Source of the DNA: Paenibacillus algorifonticola
GTDB taxonomy: Bacteria; Bacillota; Bacilli; Paenibacillales; Paenibacillaceae
DNA: 64,000 bases
Direction: 5' to 3'
Assembly (NCBI RefSeq): GCF_000971975.1
Contig: NZ_KQ040780.1
Location: 124,662 to 188,661 of the forward strand
The notes below the pieces were generated by a model, which was not told the origin of the DNA, did no database searches, and worked only from the letters and a program-made list of their open reading frames with translations. Shown here piece by piece: positions 21,579 to 30,425 of this stretch. Position numbers and translations under genes: made by a program. Each line of letters starts with the position of its first letter. The first letter of the stretch is position 1.

Positions 21579-22364
21579 ATGTCTCTCGCAGGCGAAGAAA
21601 GAAAGCTAAGCATTATGAACTTGCTGAATGAGCATGGGAAGGTCATTGCAGGCGACCTGGCGCGCATGTTCGAGGTTACAACGGAAACGATTCGCAGAGA
21701 TCTCGATGAGCTGGAGAAGGAAAATAAGCTTAAGAAGGTGTATGGAGGCGCAATCAAGCTGAAGGTAGAAATAGAACCTACATTGTTTGAAAGAGCCTGC
21801 ATTAATCAAGAGGCGAAGGAGAAAATTGGTTATCTTGCTTTTACATTAATCGACGACCATGACGTTATCTTTATAGATGAAGGCACGACACCGCTGCAAA
21901 TTATCCCTTTTTTATCGCAAAAGAAGGAGGTTACCGTATTAACGAGCTCAATATCCGCCATGATGGCCTTGATCGAGCTCAAAAAAAGAGAGCAATTCGA
22001 TGGGCGGATTATTATGCTTGGCGGCGAAGTGGATGTGAAGCATTCCCGTGTAACGGGTGCTATTGCGGAAGCTAATATGTCGGATATTTTTGTGAATAAA
22101 GCATTTGCAACCGTGGATGCCTTATCGATCGAACATGGATTTACGAGCTATGACTACGAGAAGGCAACGTTGACTCGCAAATGGATTCAGCAGTCGGAAA
22201 CGTCGATCATTTTGGCGGATTCATCGAAATGGAACAAGCGGTCTATGGTGAAAATATGCGATTTTGAAAATGTCGATATCGTTATTTCGGAGCTGGAGCC
22301 TCCGGCAGAATGGAAGACGCAGCTGGAAGAGACGAATACAAGATGGATGATGCCAACTGAATAG
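21579..22364 (+). CDS. DeoR family transcriptional repressor
   Basis: 261 residues from ATG 21579 (ggagg at 21567-21571; the GTG three bases earlier is too close). N-terminal DeoR helix-turn-helix (VIAGDLARMFEVTTETIRRDLDELE, about 23-48) and C-terminal DeoR/GlpR sensor domain with DEGTT and GGEV motifs that bind sugar phosphates. It sits between the MATE gene and the phosphonate operon and is the obvious candidate controller of both; a phosphorylated pathway intermediate is a plausible ligand. Confidence 0.9.
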   Translation: MSLAGEERKLSIMNLLNEHGKVIAGDLARMFEVTTETIRRDLDELEKENKLKKVYGGAIKLKVEIEPTLFERACINQEAKEKIGYLAFTLIDDHDVIFIDEGTTPLQIIPFLSQKKEVTVLTSSISAMMALIELKKREQFDGRIIMLGGEVDVKHSRVTGAIAEANMSDIFVNKAFATVDALSIEHGFTSYDYEKATLTRKWIQQSETSIILADSSKWNKRSMVKICDFENVDIVISELEPPAEWKTQLEETNTRWMMPTE

Positions 22365-22365
22365 C

Positions 22366-22418
22366 AAAGCATGAATAAAGCATGATGAATAAAGCATGAT
22401 GAGTAAAGCTTGATGACT
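22366..22418 (+). repeat. Tandem 14-bp repeat after deoR
   Basis: AAAGCATGATGAAT (22377-22390), AAAGCATGATGAGT (22391-22404) and AAAGCTTGATGACT (22405-22418), preceded by a partial 11-base unit at 22366. Lies between the deoR stop codon and its terminator. Confidence 0.85.
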
Positions 22419-22442
22419 AAATCAGATGATCGAATCAGTCGT

Positions 22443-22484
22443 AAAAGCCAGTAGAGAAGCACTCCTTCTCTGCTGGCTTTTTTT
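22443..22484 (+). terminator. Intrinsic terminator after deoR
   Basis: aaaagccag-tagagaag pairs with cttctctgctggctttt with a single mismatch, around a 5-base loop; the right arm runs into seven T. Confidence 0.92.
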
Positions 22485-22542
22485 GATGTTGTTTGTTGTT
22501 GTGTCAAAATTGTAATCCCTATGTTAAATCTTTCGAAACGCA

Positions 22543-22585
22543 TTGTATTGGTCATTTTTTAGCAGTAGAATGTTTAAAACAACAT
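22543..22585 (+). promoter_or_regulatory. Promoter of phosphonate operon with CAACAT operator motif
   Basis: TTGTAT (22543-22548), exact 17-bp spacer, TAGAAT (22566-22571), then CAACAT at 22580-22585 after the same 8-base gap as in the MATE promoter. The A-rich stretch up to the start codon contains two further AAAGCAAT-like words. Confidence 0.6.
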
Positions 22586-22659
22586 AAATAAAAATAAAAG
22601 CAATAAAAAGCAATTTGTTGTTAAGCGAACAAATAACTAGGGAAACAGGAGTGAGGATG

Positions 22660-23634
22660 ATGAAAGACGCTGTGTACTTGGACAAAAGCAAGAAGAAGTA
22701 TAAAGGAAATTTGCATACGCATACGACATGGTCAGATGGATCGCAGGAGGCGCCGGAAGTTGTGGCTGCTTTCAAGGCTAAAGGCTATGACTTCATCAGC
22801 ATAACAGATCATGATGTTTACGCTCGAACGGCTGATTATGACACCGATTCCTTCATCGTGCTGCCAGGCATGGAAAGAGGCGGCTTGAATTTAGTGCCGG
22901 ATGAAGACCCAGGCTACCACTTTGGCGTGCTAGACGATCCGACGATGCGATCGGAGAAAGAGAGATTTCATCATTTGCAATCATTCGAGGTTCCCATTCC
23001 TTGGGAGGGGCCACAATCTCCACAGAAGCTGATTGATGAAATGAAGGCGCATGGAAATCTTGTCATTTTCAATCACCCCGAATGGCATTTGACACGCTTT
23101 GAGGATATGGTGCAGTACGATGGATTTTTTGCGGTCGAAATTTATAATCACGCAACGGAATGGACGCCGAGCTCTTCTTATGGGGCCGCCTACTGGGATC
23201 ATGCGCTTCAAAATGGCAAGCGCGTGTTTGGTATCGCTGCTGATGACTCGCACGAGCATGACCCAAACAGCAAAATTGCTGAGTATGGGGGCGGCTGGGT
23301 TTCTGTCGAGGCGGAGGAGCTTACGCAGCAAGGTATTATCGCGGCACTGAAGAACGGACAATTTTACTCCAGCTCGGGTCCTGAAATTTTTGATTATCGT
23401 GTGGAGGATGGGTTTGTTCATGTGGAGTGCTCGCCCTGCCAGTATATTATGTTTAAAGCATTTCCGCTGCGCGGACCATTTCTCGTGGAACGCGAGACGG
23501 GCGAGCTGATGACCTCTGGAAGTATGAAGATTAAGCAGGGCATGGCATATATTCGGGTGGAGTGTGTGGATGAGAATGGCAGAATAGCGTGGTCTAATCC
23601 GATCTTTGTGGCAGATTTGGCGGAGGGGGAATAG
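22660..23634 (+). CDS. PHP-domain metallohydrolase, CehA/McbA-like, copy 1
   Basis: 324 residues from ATG 22660 (aggag at 22648-22652); longer frames from 22615 or 22657 have poorer spacing. PHP metal motifs are visible: NLHTHTTWSDG (H19, H21), ISITDHDVYA, FNHPEWH and GIAADDSHEHD. A C-terminal beta domain with FYSSSGPEIFDYRVEDG matches CehA/McbA-type phosphoesterases or carbamate hydrolases. It is first in the operon with PhnW, PhnX and a PLP enzyme, so release of 2-aminoethylphosphonate from an ester is an attractive but unproven role. About half its residues match the next gene. Confidence 0.85.
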   Translation: MKDAVYLDKSKKKYKGNLHTHTTWSDGSQEAPEVVAAFKAKGYDFISITDHDVYARTADYDTDSFIVLPGMERGGLNLVPDEDPGYHFGVLDDPTMRSEKERFHHLQSFEVPIPWEGPQSPQKLIDEMKAHGNLVIFNHPEWHLTRFEDMVQYDGFFAVEIYNHATEWTPSSSYGAAYWDHALQNGKRVFGIAADDSHEHDPNSKIAEYGGGWVSVEAEELTQQGIIAALKNGQFYSSSGPEIFDYRVEDGFVHVECSPCQYIMFKAFPLRGPFLVERETGELMTSGSMKIKQGMAYIRVECVDENGRIAWSNPIFVADLAEGE

Positions 23635-23636
23635 CC

Positions 23637-24599
23637 ATGAGAGATGCTGTTATTTTAGAGGCTGGGCGTCAAAAGTATAAAGGCAACATTCATGCGCACT
23701 CCGTTCGCAGTGATGGCGAATATACGGTAGAGCAGATGATAGAGGCTTATCGCTCCAAAGGCTATCATTTTATGTGCTTAAGCGACCATGAGATTTATTT
23801 TCACAGCGATGCGTATGACACTGAGGATTTTATTATGCTGGACGGCTATGAAATGGCATGTGAGATGGAACGTGAAACGACCGGTCAACAGTATCACCTG
23901 CATGGGCTTTTGGATCGCTCGCTGCAGGCGGAGAAGCCCTTTCAGCACGATGAGGAGCATGCGAAGCCGGATTATGAGAGCTTGGATACGATTCAGCAAT
24001 TGATTGATGAGATGAGAAGCAAAGGCAATCTCGTCATTATGAATCATCCAGAATGGTCTAAAAATCGAGAAGAGGATTTGCTTAAGCTTGAGGGCTATGC
24101 AGCGATTGAAATCTATAACCACCAATCCGAAATTCAAGAGGCGGTAGGTTACGGCATATGCTACTGGGACTATGTCCTAAAGCGAGGCAAGCAAGTAAAT
24201 GCCATTGCCGCAGACGATGCCCACGGTGGTCCGACCGATATGGCGGTATCCGAATTTTATGGCGGCTGGATTGTTGTAGAGGCCGAGCAACTAGAGCAGC
24301 AGGCGATTATTGATGCGATGAAAGCAGGCCAATATTATAGCTCCAATGGCCCGACGATTTATGATCTTCGTATTGAGAACGATAGGCTTAAGGTGAGCTG
24401 CTCTCCTGTGCAAAGCATTCGTTTTATTACCTTTCCGCACAATGGCTTGGCTGAAATGGACCCCACTGGTGAATATATCACGGAAGCTGAATATGTCATT
24501 CGGAATGACGAGCAATATGTGCGAGTGGAATGCGTAGATGCATTGGGCAAAATAGCGTGGAGCAATCCGATCTATCCCAAATCCGAGTTGCAAGTATAG
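23637..24599 (+). CDS. PHP-domain metallohydrolase, CehA/McbA-like, copy 2
   Basis: 320 residues, tandem paralogue of the preceding gene, starting two bases after its stop codon. The same metal motifs occur in order: NIHAHSVRSDGEY, MCLSDHEIYFH, IMNHPEWSKN and NAIAADDAHGG, with the C-terminal YYSSNGPTIYDLRIEND block. Residues differ at the presumed substrate side, so the two copies may act on different esters or form a heteromer. Cytoplasmic, no signal peptide. Confidence 0.85.
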   Translation: MRDAVILEAGRQKYKGNIHAHSVRSDGEYTVEQMIEAYRSKGYHFMCLSDHEIYFHSDAYDTEDFIMLDGYEMACEMERETTGQQYHLHGLLDRSLQAEKPFQHDEEHAKPDYESLDTIQQLIDEMRSKGNLVIMNHPEWSKNREEDLLKLEGYAAIEIYNHQSEIQEAVGYGICYWDYVLKRGKQVNAIAADDAHGGPTDMAVSEFYGGWIVVEAEQLEQQAIIDAMKAGQYYSSNGPTIYDLRIENDRLKVSCSPVQSIRFITFPHNGLAEMDPTGEYITEAEYVIRNDEQYVRVECVDALGKIAWSNPIYPKSELQV

Positions 24600-24607
24600 G
24601 AGGAGCT

Positions 24608-25717
24608 ATGAGCAATCCATATTTATTATTGACACCGGGTCCCTTATCAACAACCGCAACGGTCAAAGAGGCGATGCAAAAGGATTGGTGTACGTGGGAT
24701 CATGAATATAAAGCCATTGTCGAACAAATTCGTCAGCAACTGTTAGAGGTTGGCTGCACATCTAAGGAGCACTATACGCCCCTGTTCATGCAGGGCAGCG
24801 GCACCTTCGGTGTTGAAGCGACGCTTGGCTCTGTCATCCCGAGTGACGGCAAGTTGCTCATTTTGCAAAACGGCGCTTATGGGAAGCGTATCGAGGACAT
24901 AGCAAAGGTGCTCCATATTCCACATCTATCCCTTGTATTTGAAGCTAATGCGCAGGTAGATCCTCTAGTCGTTGAAAGGAAGCTTGCTGAGGATTCATCG
25001 ATTACACATGTCGCTATGGTCCATTGTGAGACGACGACAGGCATTTTGAATCCGCTTGAGGCGGTAATGGAGGTCATTAAGCGAAATAATCGAATCGCAA
25101 TCATCGATGCGATGAGCAGCTTTGGCGGCATTCCGATTGCTGTGGAGGAGCTGCAAATCGACTTTATCATTAGCAGCGCGAATAAATGCATCCAAGGTGT
25201 TCCAGGCTTCAGCTTTATCCTTTGCAAAAGGGATGAGCTTATGAAATGCAAAGGGAGAGCGCGCTCGTTATCGCTTGATTTGTACGACCAGTGGGAGACG
25301 ATGGAGAAGGACTCCGGCAAATGGCGCTTTACTTCGCCAACGCATGTTGTGCACGCCTTTGCGCAGGCGCTAAAGGAGCTGGCTGAAGAAGGCGGCGTGG
25401 AAGCACGTCATGCGCGATATTGTACCAACCAGCAAATCGTCGTGGAAGGGCTGACGCAAGCTGGCTTTACGGCTTACTTGCCGAGAGAGCTGCAGTCCCC
25501 GATTATTACAACCTTTTTGTATCCAACGCATATTCCTTTTGAATTTGAGCATTTTTATAACTTTTTGAAGCTGGCTGGCCTGGTCATTTACCCTGGCAAA
25601 TTAACAGATGCCCATGTATTTCGAATCGGGAATATCGGGGACGTGCATGCAAACGATATGGAGCGGTTAAGCGAGCAAATATTACGTTATGTTGGAGAGA
25701 TCAAATATGAGAATTGA
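24608..25717 (+). CDS. phnW: 2-aminoethylphosphonate-pyruvate transaminase
   Basis: 369 residues from ATG 24608 (taggagga ribosome site). Converts 2-aminoethylphosphonate and pyruvate to phosphonoacetaldehyde and alanine. Family start NPYLLLTPGPLSTTATVKEAM, PLP-binding QGSGTFGVEA (62-71), Asp168 in IIDAMSSFGG and Schiff-base Lys193 in SSANKCIQG are all present; PhnW of Salmonella has the lysine at 194. The stop codon overlaps the phnX start by 11 bases. Confidence 0.95.
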   Translation: MSNPYLLLTPGPLSTTATVKEAMQKDWCTWDHEYKAIVEQIRQQLLEVGCTSKEHYTPLFMQGSGTFGVEATLGSVIPSDGKLLILQNGAYGKRIEDIAKVLHIPHLSLVFEANAQVDPLVVERKLAEDSSITHVAMVHCETTTGILNPLEAVMEVIKRNNRIAIIDAMSSFGGIPIAVEELQIDFIISSANKCIQGVPGFSFILCKRDELMKCKGRARSLSLDLYDQWETMEKDSGKWRFTSPTHVVHAFAQALKELAEEGGVEARHARYCTNQQIVVEGLTQAGFTAYLPRELQSPIITTFLYPTHIPFEFEHFYNFLKLAGLVIYPGKLTDAHVFRIGNIGDVHANDMERLSEQILRYVGEIKYEN

Positions 25718-26528
25718 AGGCGTTATTTTAGATTGGGCAGGGACGACCATTGATTATGGCTGCTTTGCGCCGGTACAGGTGTTTATTGATGTTTTTGAGG
25801 AAATAGGCATTCCAGTAACGATGGAAGAGGTCCGCGCTCCTATGGGACAGCTGAAGCGGGATCATATTCAATCGCTGCTGCAAATGCCAAGAATAGAAGC
25901 TGCTTTTCAAGCAAAATTTGGCCGCAGCTATACGGAGACGGATATGAATGAGCTGCATGATCGGTTTGAGCCCCGACTGCTGGCTATTCTCTCGCAATAC
26001 GGAAAGCCAAATCCATATGTTGTAGAGACCGTACGGCAGTTGAGACAGCAAGGCTTAAAAATCGGAGCGACTACAGGTTATACTTCCACCATGCTTTCCA
26101 TCGTGGCGAAAGCGGCTAAGGAATACGGCTACGAACCTGATCATTGGGTAACGCCTGATCTTGTTATGGACAAAGGCAGACCTTATCCTTATATGATTTA
26201 TGAGAACATGAAGCAGCTTGGCCTGCGCCATCATGCGCAAGTTGTTAAGGTTGGAGATACGATTTCTGATATTCAAGAAGCGAATAGTGCTGGAGTGTGG
26301 GCGATTGGCATTGTGAAAGGCAGCTCCATGCTTGGCCTTACGGAGGCTGAGGCGCAGCAGCTGTCGCCAGAGGAAGAACGCCATATCATCGCTGCTGTAA
26401 GCAAAAGCTATATGGAAGCAGGAGCCCATGCTGTTATTGAGGACATGTCCCAGCTGCCTGCGATGATTGAGCAAATCAATGAACGATTGATGAATGGGGA
26501 GCTGCCTTATGCCAAACCGCATCAATAG
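25707..26528 (+). CDS. phnX: Phosphonoacetaldehyde hydrolase (phosphonatase)
   Basis: 273 residues, HAD superfamily. Cleaves the C-P bond of phosphonoacetaldehyde to acetaldehyde and phosphate. Nucleophile Asp9 in VILDWAGTTIDYG and the Schiff-base lysine K50 in RAPMGQLKRDHI, diagnostic for PhnX, are visible, as is KVGDTISDIQEA (metal acid pair). ATG 25707 lies inside the end of phnW with ttggagag as ribosome site, so translation is coupled. Downstream it overlaps the PLP-enzyme gene by 20 bases. Confidence 0.95.
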   Translation: MRIEGVILDWAGTTIDYGCFAPVQVFIDVFEEIGIPVTMEEVRAPMGQLKRDHIQSLLQMPRIEAAFQAKFGRSYTETDMNELHDRFEPRLLAILSQYGKPNPYVVETVRQLRQQGLKIGATTGYTSTMLSIVAKAAKEYGYEPDHWVTPDLVMDKGRPYPYMIYENMKQLGLRHHAQVVKVGDTISDIQEANSAGVWAIGIVKGSSMLGLTEAEAQQLSPEEERHIIAAVSKSYMEAGAHAVIEDMSQLPAMIEQINERLMNGELPYAKPHQ

Positions 26529-27867
26529 CCGCATAGAAGGAGATATCAATGGAACGGATGCCCGTCAAGCTTGGCAGGATGAGCATCTAAGCGAAGTGAC
26601 GCTTGCTGTACTCGAACAGGACAGCAAGCTTTTTCTTCATCAGTCTATGTCTACGCCATGCTTAAATGCCATCGTAAATGCAGAGGGCATTTACATTGAG
26701 GATCAGGATGGACGCAAAGTGATCGATTTTCATGGAAACAGCGTTCATCAGGTAGGCTACAAAAATGAGTATGTGATGAATGCCATCATTAAGCAGATGC
26801 ACCAGCTGCCTTTTCTGCCGCGTCGATATACGAGCCAGATTGCTATTAAGCTGGCACAGAAGCTGGCCCAGCTTGCGCCGGGAGATTTGAACAAGGTGCT
26901 GTTTACGCCAGGCGGCACCAGTGCGATTGGAATTGCGCTGAAGCTTGCGCGCAGGGCAACCGGCAAGCACAAAACGATTTCCACCTGGGATTCCTTTCAT
27001 GGCGCAAGCTTGGATGCAATATCGATTGGCGGCGAAGCCGTATTCAGAAGCGGGATTGGGCCGCTAATGCCCGGAACGGAGCATATGATGCCCTATAACA
27101 GCTATCGTTCGATCTTTGGTGAAGGAGAAGCTGCCGCCGCCAAAAATCTGGACTACTTATGCTATATGCTGGAACGAGAAGATGACGTGTGCGCGGTCAT
27201 TCTTGAGCCGATTCGCAGCACGGATGTACAGATTCCTACCGTTGCCTATATGCAGCGGCTTCGTCAAATCTGCGACGATTATGGCGTGCTGCTCATACTG
27301 GATGAAATACCGACGGCATTAGGACGTACGGGCAAAATGTTCGTTCACGAGCATTATGATATTGTTCCGGATATCGTCGTTATTGGCAAAGGTTTAGGTG
27401 GCGGGATTTTTCCGATGGCAGGCATTATTGCGAGAGAGCATTTAGATATTGCGGGCGATATTTCACTCGGTCATTATACGCATGAGAAAAGCGCTGTAGG
27501 CTGTGCGGCAGCTTTGGCTACAATCGAATACATCGAACAGGAAAATCTGCTTGCGCATGCGCAAAGCATGGAGCAATGGCTGATGTTTCATCTTCAGGAG
27601 CTGCAGAGGAAGTATGCCGTAATAGGCGATGTTCGGGTTAAAGGCATGCTGGCGGCAATAGAGCTCGTATCTGATCGTGAGACGAAAGAGAAGGAAGTGG
27701 CAGGCGCTGAAAAGGTTCTCTATGAATGCTTGTCCCGCGGACTAAGCTTCAAGGTGTCTGGCGGAAATGTCATTACGCTTGTTCCGCCATTAATTACAAC
27801 CGTTAAACAAATGGAAGAAGCCATCGCGATTTTGGATCAGGCGCTTGAGCAAGTGTTCACAAAATAA
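26509..27867 (+). CDS. Class-III aminotransferase-fold PLP enzyme, candidate 1-hydroxy-2-aminoethylphosphonate ammonia-lyase (PbfA-like)
   Basis: 452 residues from ATG 26509 (ggggag at 26496-26501). Class-III aminotransferase signatures: GNSVHQVGYKN, FTPGGTSAIGIALKLAR, LILDEIPTALGRTG and PLP lysine in VVIGKGLGGG. In many phosphonate clusters with phnW and phnX, an enzyme of this fold (PbfA) deaminates (R)-1-hydroxy-2-aminoethylphosphonate to phosphonoacetaldehyde, widening the pathway. A true transaminase with a different amine is the alternative. It overlaps phnX by 20 bases, so function with it is very likely. Confidence 0.75.
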   Translation: MPNRINSRIEGDINGTDARQAWQDEHLSEVTLAVLEQDSKLFLHQSMSTPCLNAIVNAEGIYIEDQDGRKVIDFHGNSVHQVGYKNEYVMNAIIKQMHQLPFLPRRYTSQIAIKLAQKLAQLAPGDLNKVLFTPGGTSAIGIALKLARRATGKHKTISTWDSFHGASLDAISIGGEAVFRSGIGPLMPGTEHMMPYNSYRSIFGEGEAAAAKNLDYLCYMLEREDDVCAVILEPIRSTDVQIPTVAYMQRLRQICDDYGVLLILDEIPTALGRTGKMFVHEHYDIVPDIVVIGKGLGGGIFPMAGIIAREHLDIAGDISLGHYTHEKSAVGCAAALATIEYIEQENLLAHAQSMEQWLMFHLQELQRKYAVIGDVRVKGMLAAIELVSDRETKEKEVAGAEKVLYECLSRGLSFKVSGGNVITLVPPLITTVKQMEEAIAILDQALEQVFTK

Positions 27868-27932
27868 AACAGATCAATCGCCACAAAAACAACATCATTG
27901 CAATTAAAAAAATAAAAAAACAATTTATTAAT

Positions 27933-27968
27933 GTGTAATTGACACAGTTTTTACAATTCTCCTTTATA
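27933..27968 (+). promoter_or_regulatory. Promoter of the island's ABC importer, with overlapping inverted repeat
   Basis: TTGACA (27939-27944), 18-bp spacer, TTTATA (27963-27968). GTGT-N5-ACAC (27933-27945) covers the -35 box and could bind a repressor. A CAACAT word lies further upstream at 27890. Confidence 0.5.
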
Positions 27969-28015
27969 GTTTAGTTAAGCCAGTGATAACTGGACAACGA
28001 GGAGGGTTTAAAAGC

Positions 28016-29395
28016 ATGAAGAGGCTTGCACTTGGATTAGTTAGTGTAATTGCTAGTATTGCATTGTTAGCTGGATGTGGTACAGGCTCAAATTCTGGAG
28101 CCGCAACAAATGACGGCACAGAGACTTCTAGCAATGGGGAGAAAATGAAAGAGGTCGTGATCTCCGTTCGCGAGAACACATGGGGAGCACGGAAGGACAA
28201 TTTTGTAGAAGCAGAAAAGCGTTTGAACGAACAATTGAAGTCGGAAAATGTGCAGGTGAAAATAGATTGGTGGCCAGGCGTTGGCGATGATGAGCTGATT
28301 TTGCAGGCGCAAGCGAATAAAGTAGCAGATGTATTTATTAACTCCAGCGTGGATATTGGCTGGCAGCTGAACGCAGGACTCATCCGTGATGTGGACTGGG
28401 TAGGAACATCAGATGTGTTCAAAAATATGCCAGAATCCTATAACAACATTATGAAATACGAAGACCACTATTATGGCGTCATTCAAGATATGGATGCTTC
28501 TCCCGTATTCATTAGCCGCAAAGCGCTGGAAGGCTTGGGCTGGACAGCAACGCAAATTGATGAGCTGAAGGCTCGCGTTGATGCTGGAACCTTCACATTC
28601 GGTGAGCTTGTGGAACTTGCAGATGCGGCTGTTAAGCAAAAGCTGGTTAAAGTTGGCTTTGGAGTTGAGGATACCCGATTTGAAGGCTGGAATTATACAT
28701 TTGGCAACTTCAATTATAGTGCGGAACAGAACAAGATGGTACTGTCGAAAAATACGCAGAAGGTTTATGAGTTTTGGCATGACGCGAAGCAGCGCGGTGT
28801 AGTTACAGAGGGAATTGCTGAGATTGATACGGACAAGGCTGCCGAGCTGTTCATTAAAGGCGAATTGTTTGCTGAATTTGCCCGTACTGAATTTTATCAA
28901 GTTATGCGTACACAGCTTGGCATGGAAGAGGACTTGGCTGGCTATGAAGCATGGTTTAAGGAAAATGCGATCTGGATTCCGGTTCCGTCGGTTGAGCAGG
29001 GAGGAAAACCTGTATCCTACAGCAATCCTGCGATGATCTATGTAGGGCCTACTGTGGATGATGAGAAGATGCCTTATGTTCAAAGGTTGATTGAGCATGT
29101 GCTGGATGCGGACCTGCAGGTTAACCATACGCTTAAGAGCGGCAAGCTGCCTGTAACAGCGGCAGCGCAGGAGGATGCTCGCTTCCAAGAAATGAGCTTC
29201 TACAAAGATCATGCTTATTTAATCGAGTTTACGAAAACTCGCCCAGCCCAAATGGATTATGCGGTCTATATGAAATCTTTTACGCTGGGAATTGATGCGA
29301 TTTTGACGAAAGGCCAAACAGCAGCAGAGGCCTTTGAGCTATTCCAAAAGGATGTAAAGCAAAACGTGCCAGCGGACAGTCTCATTGTAGAATAA
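28016..29395 (+). CDS. Extracellular solute-binding lipoprotein (family 1) of phosphonate island
   Basis: 459 residues from ATG 28016 (gaggaggg ribosome site; the GTG at 27983 is an unlikely longer start). Lipobox LLAG-C with Cys21, then a Ser/Gly/Asn/Thr linker and a family 1 periplasmic-binding fold. With two MalFG-type permeases and an ATPase it forms a complete importer resembling the glycerol-phosphate Ugp system rather than the classical PhnCDE phosphonate transporter. A likely cargo is an organophosphonate ester or similar compound processed by the operon. Confidence 0.88.
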   Translation: MKRLALGLVSVIASIALLAGCGTGSNSGAATNDGTETSSNGEKMKEVVISVRENTWGARKDNFVEAEKRLNEQLKSENVQVKIDWWPGVGDDELILQAQANKVADVFINSSVDIGWQLNAGLIRDVDWVGTSDVFKNMPESYNNIMKYEDHYYGVIQDMDASPVFISRKALEGLGWTATQIDELKARVDAGTFTFGELVELADAAVKQKLVKVGFGVEDTRFEGWNYTFGNFNYSAEQNKMVLSKNTQKVYEFWHDAKQRGVVTEGIAEIDTDKAAELFIKGELFAEFARTEFYQVMRTQLGMEEDLAGYEAWFKENAIWIPVPSVEQGGKPVSYSNPAMIYVGPTVDDEKMPYVQRLIEHVLDADLQVNHTLKSGKLPVTAAAQEDARFQEMSFYKDHAYLIEFTKTRPAQMDYAVYMKSFTLGIDAILTKGQTAAEAFELFQKDVKQNVPADSLIVE

Positions 29396-29409
29396 CGATG
29401 ATACAAAAG

Positions 29410-29436
29410 AAGGTGCTCTGATTACAAGAGCACCTT
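29410..29436 (+). terminator. Stem-loop after binding-protein gene
   Basis: Perfect 10-bp stem aaggtgctct/agagcacctt with a 7-base loop and only a weak T tract. Likely protects or attenuates the mRNA so that more binding protein than permease is made. Confidence 0.6.
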
Positions 29437-29477
29437 TCCATATATTTTGCTTATAGGAAGCAGGTGCAGATCTCATT

Positions 29478-30416
29478 ATGGAGATCCCAGTAACTTCAGC
29501 CAAGACAGCTTACAAGAAGCCTTTTGCCAAGAAAGTGTACCCGTATTTGTTCATTATGCCCTTTGCTCTTCTGGTGCTGGTCTTTTTTATTCTTCCGGCT
29601 CTAGCGACCATTATTATGTCCTTCACGGATTTGAATGCATCGATGAAAATCAACTTTGTTGGTTTCGATAATTTCAAGCGAATATTTTCCGATTACAGCA
29701 TGCCTCAAATTTTATGGAACACCGTTATATTTGCCGTTATTACGCTCGTGTTCTCTTTGTTTTTTGGTTTGTTTATATCGATCGCAACCCAGTACTTCTT
29801 AAAGGGCAAATTGACAGCAGTCATTTATCGTGTCCTCTGGTTAATTCCGAGCATCATTCCTGCAGTTGTATATGTAACGTTCTGGAAATATTTATTTGAT
29901 CCCACGGAGGGTGGGCTAGTCAATAAAGTTCTGCTCTTATTCCAGCCAGACAGCGATCCCATCTCATGGTTTACGAAAATCGCTATGGCTGTTGTGATCA
30001 TTGCTACGATTGTATCTACAACTTCAGGAGGCATGATTCTATTATCTGCTGCAATTAGCTCCATACCTGAAGATTTGTATAAGGCTGCGAAAGTAGATGG
30101 AGCAAGTGAAAAATCGGTCATCACTAAAATCATCCTTCCTTCCTTAAAATGGCCGTTAATGTATATTACGATATCCGATCTTATCGGCTTTGTGTCCTCC
30201 TATTTCTTCATCCTGCTGCTGACAAATGGCGGACCTATGCGAGACACGACGACGTTATCTCTATATGCGTACCAGCAGGCCTTTAATTTAAAATATTATG
30301 GCTATGGCGCCGCTCTTTCGCTTATGGTTGTGCTGATCTCGCTTATTTTGACATTATGGCTGCTGAGGCTGTTTGATTTCGATGAAATGATAAAGCCATC
30401 ACGGATTGAAGATTAG
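29478..30416 (+). CDS. ABC transporter permease, UgpA/MalF type
   Basis: 312 residues, six membrane helices and an EAA loop (DLYKAAKVDGASEKSVITKI, about 200-219). Lacks a strong ribosome site immediately before ATG 29478 (aggaagcagg is distant), which fits lower expression than the binding protein. The next permease starts ten bases after its stop codon. Confidence 0.9.
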   Translation: MEIPVTSAKTAYKKPFAKKVYPYLFIMPFALLVLVFFILPALATIIMSFTDLNASMKINFVGFDNFKRIFSDYSMPQILWNTVIFAVITLVFSLFFGLFISIATQYFLKGKLTAVIYRVLWLIPSIIPAVVYVTFWKYLFDPTEGGLVNKVLLLFQPDSDPISWFTKIAMAVVIIATIVSTTSGGMILLSAAISSIPEDLYKAAKVDGASEKSVITKIILPSLKWPLMYITISDLIGFVSSYFFILLLTNGGPMRDTTTLSLYAYQQAFNLKYYGYGAALSLMVVLISLILTLWLLRLFDFDEMIKPSRIED

Positions 30417-30425
30417 GAGGCAAAT

